This document shows, one piece after another, positions 51,434 to 60,372 of a stretch of 64,000 nucleotides of DNA. The notes below the pieces were generated by a model. That model searched no databases. It was given only the letters and a program-made list of their open reading frames with translations, and was not told the origin of the DNA. How positions within the stretch are numbered: position 1 is the first letter of the stretch; every line of letters begins with the position of its first letter. Source of the stretch: Donghicola sp036139795 (lineage in GTDB: Bacteria > Pseudomonadota > Alphaproteobacteria > Rhodobacterales > Rhodobacteraceae); NCBI GenBank assembly GCA_036139795.1, contig JAYZYX010000038.1, positions 1-64,000 on the forward strand, written 5' to 3'. The position numbers and the translations under genes are program-made.

Positions 51434-52591
51434 TCAGCCCTTCATGCTGTCCCAGAAGTCTTTTACCGAGCCGAAGAAGCTTTTGCTTTCCGGGTTGTTA
51501 TCCTCGGACAGCTTTTCAAACTCTTTCAACAGTTCTTTCTGGCGCGAGGTCAGGTTGACCGGTGTTTCCACCGCCAGTTCGATGAACATGTCGCCGTTGC
51601 CAGCGCCGCGCAGGGGCGGCATGCCCTTGCCGCGTAGGCGCATCTGACGGCCCGATTGGCTGCCGGACGGGATTTTCACCCGGCTGCGACCGCCATCGAT
51701 GGTCGGGACTTCAATATCACCGCCAAGAGCAGCAGCTGTCATCGAGACAGGCACACGGCAGAACAGGTGGTTGCCTTCGCGCTTGAAGATCGGGTGCTCT
51801 TTCACTTCGATGAAGATGTAAAGATCGCCGGTCGGCCCGCCGCGCATACCCGCTTCGCCTTCGCCTGCCAGACGGATGCGTGTGCCGGTTTCCACCCCTG
51901 CCGGGATGTTGACCGAGAGCGAACGCTCTTTCTCAACGCGGCCCGCCCCGCTGCATTTCTTGCAGGGGTTCTTGATGATCTGGCCAAGGCCACCACAGGT
52001 CGGACAGGTGCGTTCGACTGTGAAAAAGCCCTGCTGTGCGCGGACTTTACCCATGCCGGAACAGGTCGGGCATGAGGTGGGTTCCGCGCCGCCTTCGGCG
52101 CCCGATCCGTCACAGCCGTCGCAAGCGACAGAGGTGGGCACGCTGATGGTTTTGGCTTGGCCGGTGAAGGCCTCTTCCAGCGAGATGCGCAGGTTGTAAC
52201 GCAGGTCCGAGCCGCGCGCCGCGCGACCACGGCCTCCGCCGCCCCCGCGTCCGCCGCCCATGAAATCACCGAACAGGTCGTCGAACACGTCAGAGAAGGC
52301 CGACGCAAAGTCGCCCTGTCCCTGAAAGCCGCCGCCACCGGGACGCGGGCCGCCGCCCATGCCACCGTCAAAAGCGCCGTGACCATAGCGGTCGTAGGCT
52401 GCTTTTTTGTTCGCGTCTTTCAGAACGTCATAGGCCTCGTTCACTTCTTTGAACTGGCTTTCGGCGTCCGGGTTGTCTTTGTTCCGGTCCGGGTGAAGCT
52501 CTTTCGCTTTGCTGCGATAGGCTTTCTTCAGCTCGTCTGCAGAGGCGCCCTTCGAGACGCCAAGCACCTCGTAATAATCACGTTTCGCCAT
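51434..52591 (-). CDS. dnaJ: Chaperone DnaJ
   Basis: This is a 385-residue type I J-protein. The J domain (RDYYEVLGVSKGASADELKK, HPD in LHPDRNKDN) is followed by a Gly/Phe-rich linker (GGMGGGPRPGGGGFQGQG). The zinc domain has four CxxCxGxG repeats (CDGCDGSG, CPTCSGMG, CPTCGGLG, CKKCSGAG) and is followed by the C-terminal peptide-binding domain. It stimulates DnaK ATPase. The start MAKRDYYEVLG at 52591 is canonical. It lies 80 bp after dnaK, with a stable hairpin between. Confidence 0.97.
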   Translation of the reverse strand: MAKRDYYEVLGVSKGASADELKKAYRSKAKELHPDRNKDNPDAESQFKEVNEAYDVLKDANKKAAYDRYGHGAFDGGMGGGPRPGGGGFQGQGDFASAFSDVFDDLFGDFMGGGRGGGGGRGRAARGSDLRYNLRISLEEAFTGQAKTISVPTSVACDGCDGSGAEGGAEPTSCPTCSGMGKVRAQQGFFTVERTCPTCGGLGQIIKNPCKKCSGAGRVEKERSLSVNIPAGVETGTRIRLAGEGEAGMRGGPTGDLYIFIEVKEHPIFKREGNHLFCRVPVSMTAAALGGDIEVPTIDGGRSRVKIPSGSQSGRQMRLRGKGMPPLRGAGNGDMFIELAVETPVNLTSRQKELLKEFEKLSEDNNPESKSFFGSVKDFWDSMKG

Positions 52592-52616
52592 GGGTTCCCC
52601 CTTGTTTCGGGAACGC

Positions 52617-52649
52617 AAAGGGCCGGCCCGTCACCCGGACCGGCCCTTT
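52617..52649 (-). repeat. Stable hairpin between dnaK and dnaJ
   Basis: A perfect 10-bp stem AAAGGGCCGG / CCGGCCCTTT with a 13-nt loop lies 22 bp after the dnaK stop and 25 bp before dnaJ. No long T-run follows on the minus strand, so it fits an attenuator or processing/stability element better than a full terminator. Confidence 0.6.
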
Positions 52650-52671
52650 GTTGGTTCCGTATCTGCAGATC

Positions 52672-54594
52672 TTACGAGCGCTTGTTGTCGCCCAGATCTT
52701 CGAAGTCGGCGTCTACGATGCCGTCGTCATCGTCGTTACGGCGGCCGTTGTCGGCATCGTAATCAACGTTGTCATCATCGCCGCCTTCCTGGCTGGCTTT
52801 GTAGATCGCCTCACCCAGACGCATGGACGCTTCGGTCACGTTCTGGATGCCCGACTTGATCTTGGCGGCATCGCCTTTTTCCAGCTCGTCCTTCAGAGCG
52901 GCAACGGCCAGTTCGATGGCTTCGACGGTCGAGGGGTCAACCTTGTCGCCATGCTCTTCGATTGCTTTCTCAGTCGAGTGGATCAGGCTTTCCGCCTGGT
53001 TCTTCGCGTCAACCAGACCACGGCGCTCTTTGTCAGCCTCGGCGTTCTCTTCGGCTTCCTTGACCATGCGTTCGATCTCGGCGTCGTCCAGACCACCCGA
53101 TGCTTGGATGGTGATCTTCTGCTCTTTGCCGGTGCCTTTGTCCGATGCGCCCACTGACACGATGCCGTTGGCGTCGATGTCGAAGGTCACTTCGATCTGG
53201 GGCATGCCGCGCGGTGCGGGCGGGATGTCCTCAAGGTTGAACTGACCGAGCAGCTTGTTGTCTGCCGCCATTTCACGCTCGCCCTGGAAGACGCGGATGG
53301 TCACGGCCGACTGGTTGTCTTCAGCGGTCGAGAAGATCTGCGACTTCTTGGTCGGGATCGTGGTGTTGCGGTCGATCAGACGGGTGAAGACACCGCCCAG
53401 AGTTTCGATACCCAGCGACAGGGGGGTCACGTCCAGCAGAACAACGTCTTTCACGTCACCCTGCAGAACGCCGGCCTGAATGGCAGCACCCATGGCAACC
53501 ACTTCGTCCGGGTTCACACCCTTGTGGGGCTCTTTGCCGAAGAACTTGGTCACTTCTTCAAAGACTTTGGGCATACGGGTCTGACCACCGACAAGAACAA
53601 CCTCGTCAATGTCAGCCACGGTCAGGCCAGCGTCTTTCAGAGCAGCGGCACAGGGCTTCAGCGAGCCTTTGACCAGATCGCCAACCAGCGATTCCAGCTT
53701 GGCACGGGTCAGTTTCATGACCATGTGCAGCGGCGCGCCGTTTGCACCCATCGAGATGAAGGGCTGGTTGATTTCGGTCTGGGTCGAGCTGGACAGCTCG
53801 ATCTTCGCCTTTTCAGCCGCTTCTTTCAGACGCTGCAGCGCCATTTTGTCTTTGGTCAGATCAACGCCGTGTTCTTTTTTGAACTCGTCCGCCAGATAGG
53901 TGACGATGCGCATGTCAAAGTCTTCACCACCCAGGAAGGTGTCGCCGTTGGTCGATTTCACTTCGAACAGACCGTCGTCGATTTCCAGAATGGTCACGTC
54001 GAAGGTACCACCACCAAGGTCATAAACCGCGATGGTACGGCTTTCTTTCTTGTCCAGACCATAGGCCAGCGCAGCTGCGGTCGGCTCGTTGATGATGCGC
54101 AGCACTTCAAGGCCAGCGATCTTGCCGGCGTCTTTGGTGGCCTGACGCTGAGCGTCGTTGAAGTAAGCAGGAACGGTGATAACCGCCTGTTTCACTTCTT
54201 CACCCAGATAGGACTCGGCGGTTTCCTTCATCTTCTGCAGGATCAGAGCCGAGATCTGTGCGGGGCTGTATTTCTCGCCACGGGCTTCGACCCATGCGTC
54301 GCCCTGACCGCCGTTTACAACGTTGTAGGGCAGGTTTTTCTTGTCTTTCGCGATGTCCGCGTCGTCAAACCGGCGACCGATCAGACGCTTGACTGCGAAA
54401 ATGGTGTTGTCGGGGTTGGTGACAGCCTGACGCTTTGCGGGCTGGCCGACCAGACGCTCGTCTTCTGCAAATGCAACGATCGACGGTGTGGTACGCGCAC
54501 CTTCAGCGTTTTCGATAACGCGGGGCTGGCTGCCGTCCATGATGGCAATACAGCTGTTGGTGGTACCAAGGTCGATCCCGATGACTTTCGACAT
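52672..54594 (-). CDS. dnaK: Molecular chaperone DnaK (Hsp70)
   Basis: This 640-residue Hsp70 begins VIGIDLGTTNSC, with phosphate-binding loops IAVYDLGGGTFDV and VVLVGGQTRMPKV. The substrate-binding domain follows (PRGMPQIEVTFDIDANGI), then a helical lid and an Asp-rich disordered tail (DNVDYDADNGRRNDDDDG). It pairs with DnaJ (downstream) and GrpE (encoded at 27.8 kb). An RpoH-like promoter lies about 100 bp upstream. Confidence 0.98.
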   Translation of the reverse strand: MSKVIGIDLGTTNSCIAIMDGSQPRVIENAEGARTTPSIVAFAEDERLVGQPAKRQAVTNPDNTIFAVKRLIGRRFDDADIAKDKKNLPYNVVNGGQGDAWVEARGEKYSPAQISALILQKMKETAESYLGEEVKQAVITVPAYFNDAQRQATKDAGKIAGLEVLRIINEPTAAALAYGLDKKESRTIAVYDLGGGTFDVTILEIDDGLFEVKSTNGDTFLGGEDFDMRIVTYLADEFKKEHGVDLTKDKMALQRLKEAAEKAKIELSSSTQTEINQPFISMGANGAPLHMVMKLTRAKLESLVGDLVKGSLKPCAAALKDAGLTVADIDEVVLVGGQTRMPKVFEEVTKFFGKEPHKGVNPDEVVAMGAAIQAGVLQGDVKDVVLLDVTPLSLGIETLGGVFTRLIDRNTTIPTKKSQIFSTAEDNQSAVTIRVFQGEREMAADNKLLGQFNLEDIPPAPRGMPQIEVTFDIDANGIVSVGASDKGTGKEQKITIQASGGLDDAEIERMVKEAEENAEADKERRGLVDAKNQAESLIHSTEKAIEEHGDKVDPSTVEAIELAVAALKDELEKGDAAKIKSGIQNVTEASMRLGEAIYKASQEGGDDDNVDYDADNGRRNDDDDGIVDADFEDLGDNKRS

Positions 54595-54697
54595 GTTTGT
54601 ATCCCTCTTGATCTTAGGCGATGTGTCAGGTGCGGGCCCGTTCCGGCACCCGAACCCGATGTCTTGAAGCAGGCTCGCCTGCTCCGGTTCTCGGCGT

Positions 54698-54726
54698 ATA
54701 TAAGTAGCGGGAATTGACGCTGCAAG
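54698..54726 (-). promoter_or_regulatory. RpoH-like promoter of dnaKJ
   Basis: On the minus strand CTTG (complement of 54723-54726) is followed after 18 bp by CTTATAT (complement of 54698-54704). This matches the alphaproteobacterial heat-shock pattern CTTG-N17/18-CYTATNT. The predicted start near 54690 gives a leader of roughly 95 nt. The leader contains a perfect inverted repeat AGCAGGC-TC-GCCTGCT (54668-54683). Confidence 0.6.
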
Positions 54727-54783
54727 CGTTGCGCAACCCCCTTCTGTGACAAATTTGTCTCAACGCCCGAAAGCTGCCCGTTT

Positions 54784-55395
54784 ATGAGCCACCAAAACCC
54801 CGTTGATCTGTCCGGTGCGGCCTACTTTCCAGCCGCTCTGGATCAAGCCGCCCAATCGGCCTTGGTCGAGGATATCCGCGCCATATTGCGCGTCGCGCCG
54901 CTGGTCCAGCCGATGACGCCTTCGGGCAAGCCCATGTCTGTGCGCATGTCTGCTGCTGGCGATTATGGTTGGGTCACGGACCGCAAAGGCTACCGGTATC
55001 AGCGCCGTCATCCCGATGGTCAAAGCTGGCCCGCGATCCCGCTAAGTCTGTCTTCTCTTTGGCAAAAATACTCAAACTCCGACCGCGCCCCCCAGTGCTG
55101 CCTTGTGAATTGGTACGGGCCCGAGGCCAAAATGGGCTTGCATCAGGACAAGGATGAAGCGGACCTGACCCAGCCGGTTCTTTCCATCTCTCTAGGGGAT
55201 GAGGCGCGGTTCCGGATCGGCGGGGTGAACCGCAGCGATCCGACCCGCTCGGTCTGGCTCAAGTCGGGGGATATCGTGGTGCTGCAAGGCCCGTCACGCC
55301 TTGCCTACCACGGGATCGATAAAATTCGTGCAGGCAGCAGTTCTTTGCTGCAAAGTCCGGGCCGCATCAATCTGACGCTGCGTGTGGTGGACTAG
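54784..55395 (+). CDS. alkB: AlkB-like alpha-ketoglutarate-dependent DNA dealkylase
   Basis: This 203-residue 2OG-Fe(II) dioxygenase has the metal ligands HxD in MGLHQDKDEADL (about residues 119-130) and the distal His in AYHGIDKI, plus the 2OG-binding RxNxTxR (RINLTLR). NWYGPEAKMGLHQD and KSGDIVVLQGPSRLAYHG match AlkB. It removes alkyl lesions such as 1-methyladenine. It is divergent from dnaK, and its end overlaps the convergent permease gene by 4 bp. Confidence 0.93.
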   Translation: MSHQNPVDLSGAAYFPAALDQAAQSALVEDIRAILRVAPLVQPMTPSGKPMSVRMSAAGDYGWVTDRKGYRYQRRHPDGQSWPAIPLSLSSLWQKYSNSDRAPQCCLVNWYGPEAKMGLHQDKDEADLTQPVLSISLGDEARFRIGGVNRSDPTRSVWLKSGDIVVLQGPSRLAYHGIDKIRAGSSSLLQSPGRINLTLRVVD

Positions 55396-56213
55396 CGGCG
55401 GGCGCTCCAGCTGGCCGAGGCGTGCTTACGCGTTACAAATTCGCCCATCATGCCGATCACAAGCAGCACGAAGCCCACAACAATAGGATAGGTCAGCGAA
55501 CTGTTGTGGGGATTGTAGTTGATGAAAATGAACCCACGTGCCTGATCAATGGCGTGGAACAGGGGGTTCCAGTCGAACATGGCCAACATAAAGCTGGGTA
55601 GCGTATTGGCGACGAACATCTTGCCTGACGCGATCATATTGGCCCGCTGATAGATCTGCGACAAAATCTGGCACATGCGCGGCGACCACGGTTTGATCGC
55701 CAGAAACAGGATACCCACCGCTGCGCCGGTAAAGAACGCCAGAAGATACATGGCAAAGGCCCCGATAGGATCAATGATCACGATGGGCGTCACGATGACA
55801 TGATACAGCAGCAATATCGTGAACATCGAAATGGTCTGCACATAGAGAGTCGAGATCATGGCCGCGATGATCGCAATCGTCGTGGTCATCGGCGCGTGTT
55901 TCATCATCGGCGACGCAGGGCCGTCCGTGGCCGAAATCGCTGCAACTGCCTTAATATGTGTCATGAACAGGAAGATGCCTGACATGATATACAGCAGGAA
56001 ATCCCCGCGGATCGCGGCACGGCGCACACCCAGAACGGCGAAGAACAGATAGAACCCCGCCAGCATGATGACGGCCTGCAGCATGTTGAACAGGATCGCC
56101 AGCACCGCGTTGTTGTGGGTCTTGCGCACATCACGCACGGCATTGTGGTAGATGACCTCGGCCATCGCGATGGCCTTGCTCCACCCCGATCTGCTTTGCG
56201 TGTGCCCGAACAT
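55392..56213 (-). CDS. ABC-2 type permease, polysaccharide-export type
   Basis: This 273-residue membrane protein has about six hydrophobic segments (AVLAILFNMLQAVIMLAGFY, LYIMSGIFLFMTHI, ISMFTILLLYHVIVTPIVII, and a C-terminal IVVGFVLLVIGMMGEFVTR) and fits the KpsM/ABC-2 export permease family. Such permeases move lipid-linked capsule or O-antigen chains with an ATPase partner, which is not seen in this window. A start at 56165 (MAEVIYHN) is possible. It is followed rightward by glycan genes, so capsule or exopolysaccharide export is likely. Confidence 0.75.
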   Translation of the reverse strand: MFGHTQSRSGWSKAIAMAEVIYHNAVRDVRKTHNNAVLAILFNMLQAVIMLAGFYLFFAVLGVRRAAIRGDFLLYIMSGIFLFMTHIKAVAAISATDGPASPMMKHAPMTTTIAIIAAMISTLYVQTISMFTILLLYHVIVTPIVIIDPIGAFAMYLLAFFTGAAVGILFLAIKPWSPRMCQILSQIYQRANMIASGKMFVANTLPSFMLAMFDWNPLFHAIDQARGFIFINYNPHNSSLTYPIVVGFVLLVIGMMGEFVTRKHASASWSARR

Positions 56214-56337
56214 TCAGCGCTCCAATGCCTCGGTTTTTGCTTCAACGAACATCGACTTCTTGAAGCATCGTTTCCAGACAGGATAAGAGTTCCCTCGGTT
56301 CACTACAATAACATCGTAAGATTAAGGATTTCCCTCT

Positions 56338-57132
56338 ATGGATTATGAAAAGCTCACATCGGTTATGCGCCGTCTGGCCCTGGACGCGGGTGACAAGATT
56401 ATGGAGATCTACAACTCGGACGATTTCGAGGTGAAATCCAAAAGCGATGAAAGCCCCGTCACGGCTGCGGATGAGGCGGCGGATGCGATCATCACGACCG
56501 GTCTGCGTGCGGAATTTCCCGATGTGGCGCTGGTCACCGAAGAGCAGTCCGACAGCCACAACCAGTCCGTGGACACCTTCCTGATCGTTGACCCGCTGGA
56601 TGGCACCAAGGAATTTATCAACCGTCGCGGCGATTTCACCGTAAACATCGCGCTGGTCGAAGCGGGCGTTCCGACCCGCGGCGTGGTCTATGCCCCCGCG
56701 AAGGACCGCATGTTCTACACCCTTGCCGACGGCACTACCGTCGAGGAAATGGGCCCCTTCGCGAAAGAGGCCGCGGGCGAGACCAAAGCGATCAAGGTTG
56801 CGGACTCGGACAACAGCGCGCTGATGGTTGTGGCGTCGAAATCGCACCGCGATCAGGCGACCGATGACTACATCAACAAATACGCGGTGAAGGATTCCAA
56901 AAGCGCGGGCAGCTCGCTCAAGTTCTGTCTGGTAGCCACAGGCGAGGCGGATCTGTACCCCCGTCTGGGCCGCACGATGGAATGGGACACCGCAGCTGGT
57001 CAGGCGGTTCTGCATGGTGCGGGCGGCAAGGTCGTTGTCTTCGACGGCCACGCGCCGCTGCAGTACGGCAAGGAAGGGTTCGCAAACCCCTTCTTCATCG
57101 CCTTCGCGCCTGCGGTTGATCTGAAGGCCTAA
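56338..57132 (+). CDS. cysQ: 3'(2'),5'-bisphosphate nucleotidase CysQ
   Basis: This 264-residue inositol-monophosphatase-superfamily enzyme hydrolyses PAP and PAPS, the by-product and donor of sulfation. The Li-sensitive motifs are VTEEQSD (metal-binding Glu), VDPLDGTKEF (D-x-x-DGT) and WDTAAGQAV (WDxAAG). A sulfotransferase-like gene is also present about 20 kb away, but no direct link is visible. It lies among glycan genes, where sulfated polymers are one possibility. Confidence 0.92.
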   Translation: MDYEKLTSVMRRLALDAGDKIMEIYNSDDFEVKSKSDESPVTAADEAADAIITTGLRAEFPDVALVTEEQSDSHNQSVDTFLIVDPLDGTKEFINRRGDFTVNIALVEAGVPTRGVVYAPAKDRMFYTLADGTTVEEMGPFAKEAAGETKAIKVADSDNSALMVVASKSHRDQATDDYINKYAVKDSKSAGSSLKFCLVATGEADLYPRLGRTMEWDTAAGQAVLHGAGGKVVVFDGHAPLQYGKEGFANPFFIAFAPAVDLKA

Positions 57133-57136
57133 GACA

Positions 57137-58396
57137 GTGGGACAGACCATCAGCGCGGTCGTTGTCAGTCAGGGTCGCCCTGAGCTGCTTGCGCGCTGTC
57201 TGATGTCTCTGTCCCAACAGCAGCGGGTCGATCTAGAGGTGGTGGTTGTCGCTGACGCTGCCTCTCTGGATCATCTGGCCGCTGGCCCTTTTGTGGGGCG
57301 CTTCAAGCCGGTGCTGCTTGAGCAGGCAAATATCTCGCTTGCCCGAAACATGGGGATTCAGGCCGCCGCAGGGGATGTGGTGGCCTTTATTGATGACGAT
57401 TCGGCGGCGGAGCCTACTTGGGCCGCTTTTTTAACCGCACCTTTAGCTGACCCGAGTGTGATTGCTGCCACAGGTTTTGTACGCGGGCGGAATGGAATCA
57501 CCTTCCAATGGAAGGCCGAGATAATTGATGTCTTCGGCAATAGTCACCCTATGAGTGTGCCGGAGGATGAGGTGAGTTTTCACCTTCCTCCGAAAAACGG
57601 AGCTATCAAAACGCCCGGGACCAATATGGCCTTCCGGCGTGCGGACCTGATCGCGGCGGGCGGTTTTGATGAACGCCTACACTTTTATTTGGATGAAAGT
57701 GATCTGAATATCAGGCTTTCAAGCCGAGGGCTTAAAACGGCCGTTGTCCCCTTTGCTCAGGTACATCACGCTTACGCGGCCAGTGCCCGTCGGGCGGCGG
57801 ACCGTACCCCGACATCCCTGTTCGAGATCGGCGCGAGTCAGTCGGTATTTCTTTCAAATCACTGCCCGCCGGATGAGGTGAACTCAACCTTAAGGCGATT
57901 CGCCTCGCATCAGAATTCACGGCTCTTACGTTCTTTACAGCGTGGTCCGATGGGTCCTGAGACAGTCTTTCGCCTTAGGCGGGAATTGGCTCATGGGGTT
58001 GAGGCCGGAAAAAAACGCGGAAAATGGGTCCCTCATATTTTTGCAGAGGGGCGTTCAGCATTTATTTCGCTCTGTTCCCAACGCCAAGATGATATTTGCT
58101 TAAAATTTATGCGCCCGTGGAATAGTGCCAAAATGATAGGCAAAATCGCTGATCTTGTGGTAGAGGGACAGATTATTACTGTTCTCGAAATGGCCCCAAC
58201 TTCTGTGTATCATCATGTTTTGTACACGAATGCAGGATATTGGCTGCAAAAAGGAGGTACTTTCGGCCGTTCGGATCGGTCAGACCCAATCTTTAGATTC
58301 ACCACTTTTCAACGCCGGTGCCGTAAGGAAATTCTAAGAGTGAGTAAAGTCAGGGGAATTGCCCCCTGTACTCTGGGAACCAAGCGGATACGCTAA
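57137..58396 (+). CDS. Family 2 glycosyltransferase
   Basis: This 419-residue GT-A enzyme has an N-terminal domain (ISAVVVSQGRPELLARCLMSL, VVAFIDDDSAAEP with the DxD-type motif, and TNMAFRRADLIAAGGFDERL). The GTG start at 57137 is 4 bp after cysQ. The C-terminal third (from about 57880) shifts to AT-rich composition with no motif I recognise (RRFASHQNSRLLRSLQ), unlike the first two-thirds. This may mark a recombined or recently acquired tail. The sugar donor is unknown. Confidence 0.8.
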   Translation: MGQTISAVVVSQGRPELLARCLMSLSQQQRVDLEVVVVADAASLDHLAAGPFVGRFKPVLLEQANISLARNMGIQAAAGDVVAFIDDDSAAEPTWAAFLTAPLADPSVIAATGFVRGRNGITFQWKAEIIDVFGNSHPMSVPEDEVSFHLPPKNGAIKTPGTNMAFRRADLIAAGGFDERLHFYLDESDLNIRLSSRGLKTAVVPFAQVHHAYAASARRAADRTPTSLFEIGASQSVFLSNHCPPDEVNSTLRRFASHQNSRLLRSLQRGPMGPETVFRLRRELAHGVEAGKKRGKWVPHIFAEGRSAFISLCSQRQDDICLKFMRPWNSAKMIGKIADLVVEGQIITVLEMAPTSVYHHVLYTNAGYWLQKGGTFGRSDRSDPIFRFTTFQRRCRKEILRVSKVRGIAPCTLGTKRIR

Positions 58397-58480
58397 CGTT
58401 ATTGTTTTTGCGCTGCTCCGCAGCAATGTGATAAAACCGGCTTAACATGATCAAACGATCAAGAAAGAAGGCACTTATTT

Positions 58481-59374
58481 ATGCGTCATAAAGTTACAAA
58501 AGCGGTTTTCCCGGTGGCTGGCCTCGGCACTCGCTTTCTTCCGGCAACGAAGTCGATCCCCAAGGAAATCATGACGCTGGTCGATCGCCCGTTGATCCAA
58601 TACGCGATCGACGAAGCGCGGGCTGCTGGTATTGAAGAGTTTATCTGTGTGACGTCGCGCGGGACAAGCGCGCTGGAAGATTACTTCGACGACGCACCCG
58701 AGCTTGAACCCACCCTGCGACCCAAAAACAAGAACGACCTGCTAGATGTTCTGAACAAGACCAACATGGAAAGCGGCCAGATCGCCTACGTGCGCCAGAA
58801 CAAGGCGCTGGGTCTGGGTCACGCGGTCTGGTGTGCCCGCCGGATGATCGGGAACGAGCCCTTCGCCGTGCTGCTGCCCGATGACGTTATTCAGGCGGAA
58901 AAGCCCTGCTTGAAGCAGATGGTCGAAGCCTACGCGGAAACCGGTGGCAACATGGTTGCCGCGATGGAAGTTCCGATGGAACGCGCCTCGGCCTACGGTG
59001 TTCTGGACATCAAAGAAGACATGGGCAGCATGGTTTCCGTGAAGGGCATGGTTGAAAAGCCCAAGCGTGAAGAGGCGCCTTCGAACCTGGCGGTAATCGG
59101 CCGTTACATCCTGTCGCCCAAAGTGCTTGAGAATATCTCGACCATGGAAGCAGGCCACGGTGGCGAACTGCAGCTGACCGACGCGATCGCTCAGGAAATC
59201 CGCGAAAGCGACAACGTCTACGGCTACCGCTTCAAGGGCGAGCGTTATGACTGCGGCTCTAAGTCGGGCTTCTTGCAGGCAACCGTTGCCTTCGGTCTGG
59301 CGCGTGACGATCTGCGCGACGATCTGGAGCATTATCTGCAGGACGTTATGGCTGCACGCAAAGCGGCGCAGTAA
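58481..59374 (+). CDS. galU: UTP-glucose-1-phosphate uridylyltransferase
   Basis: This 297-residue enzyme makes UDP-glucose from UTP and Glc-1-P. The signature is FPVAGLGTRFLPATKSIPKE (residues about 9-28), with QYAIDEARAAGIEEF, TSRGTSALEDYFD, NEPFAVLLPDDVI and GGELQLTDAI following. UDP-glucose feeds the galE epimerase next to it and surface glycans. Its 84-bp leader is AT-rich and probably carries a promoter. Confidence 0.97.
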   Translation: MRHKVTKAVFPVAGLGTRFLPATKSIPKEIMTLVDRPLIQYAIDEARAAGIEEFICVTSRGTSALEDYFDDAPELEPTLRPKNKNDLLDVLNKTNMESGQIAYVRQNKALGLGHAVWCARRMIGNEPFAVLLPDDVIQAEKPCLKQMVEAYAETGGNMVAAMEVPMERASAYGVLDIKEDMGSMVSVKGMVEKPKREEAPSNLAVIGRYILSPKVLENISTMEAGHGGELQLTDAIAQEIRESDNVYGYRFKGERYDCGSKSGFLQATVAFGLARDDLRDDLEHYLQDVMAARKAAQ

Positions 59375-59388
59375 GCGGGACCGGAATA

Positions 59389-60372
59389 GTGACGAACGTT
59401 CTCGTGACAGGTGGTGCGGGCTATATCGGCTCGCACGCTTGTAAAGTTCTCAAGGCCGCCGGCTTTACGCCGGTGACCTTCGACAACATCTCAACCGGTT
59501 GGGAAGAGGCGGTCAAATTCGGACCGCTGGAAAAAGGCGATCTTCTGGATCGTGCCCGCGTGGATGAGGTCTTCGCCAAATACCAGCCAGTGGCCGTCAT
59601 GCATTTCGCGGCCTTCAGTCAGGTTGGCGAATCCATGAAGGATCCGGGCCTGTATTGGCGCAACAACGTCATCGGCTCTCTGACCTTGATTGAGGCCGCC
59701 GTTGCTGCGGGCTGTAAGAATTTCGTTTTCAGCTCGACCTGCGCGACCTATGGCGAACAGGACGGCGTAACGCTGGACGAAAACTGCCCTCAGGCCCCGA
59801 TCAACGCCTATGGCGCCTCAAAGCGGGCGATCGAAGATATCCTTGAGAACTTCGAAGCCGCGTATGGCCTGAACAGCGTGATCTTCCGCTACTTTAACGT
59901 GGCGGGTGCAGACCCTGAGGCTGAGGTCGGTGAATTCCACCAGCCCGAGACGCACCTGATCCCCGTCATGCTGGATGCCATCGCGGGCAAACGCCCTGCG
60001 TTGACCATTCACGGCACCGATTATGACACACCCGATGGCACCTGTGTCCGCGACTATGTCCACGTAATGGATCTGGTGCAGGCCCATGTGCTGGGTGTGA
60101 AATGGTTGCTGGATGGCAAGGGAAGCCGCGTGTTCAATCTGGGCACGGGGGATGGCTTCTCGGTCCGTGAGGTGATCGACCATTCGCGTACGGTAACCAA
60201 CCGTGAAGTGCCCTTTGATGAGGGTCCGCGTCGCCCCGGTGACTGCGTAAAGCTTGTTTCCGGTTCCAAACGCGCGTTGGATGAGCTTGGGTGGACACCC
60301 GAACATTCGACGCTGGAGCAGATGATTGGCGATGCTTGGCGCTGGCACCAGACCGGCCACTACGACAAATAA
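59389..60372 (+). CDS. galE: UDP-glucose 4-epimerase
   Basis: This 327-residue SDR epimerase interconverts UDP-glucose and UDP-galactose. The Rossmann motif is VTGGAGYIGSHACKVL (residues 5-20). The catalytic Ser/Tyr/Lys region includes SSTCATYGEQ and YGASKRAIEDIL (YxxxK), and HPETHLIPVMLD-type residues follow (QPETHLIPV). The start is GTG at 59389, 14 bp after galU. galU and galE together supply UDP-Glc and UDP-Gal to the glycosyltransferases downstream. Confidence 0.96.
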   Translation: MTNVLVTGGAGYIGSHACKVLKAAGFTPVTFDNISTGWEEAVKFGPLEKGDLLDRARVDEVFAKYQPVAVMHFAAFSQVGESMKDPGLYWRNNVIGSLTLIEAAVAAGCKNFVFSSTCATYGEQDGVTLDENCPQAPINAYGASKRAIEDILENFEAAYGLNSVIFRYFNVAGADPEAEVGEFHQPETHLIPVMLDAIAGKRPALTIHGTDYDTPDGTCVRDYVHVMDLVQAHVLGVKWLLDGKGSRVFNLGTGDGFSVREVIDHSRTVTNREVPFDEGPRRPGDCVKLVSGSKRALDELGWTPEHSTLEQMIGDAWRWHQTGHYDK

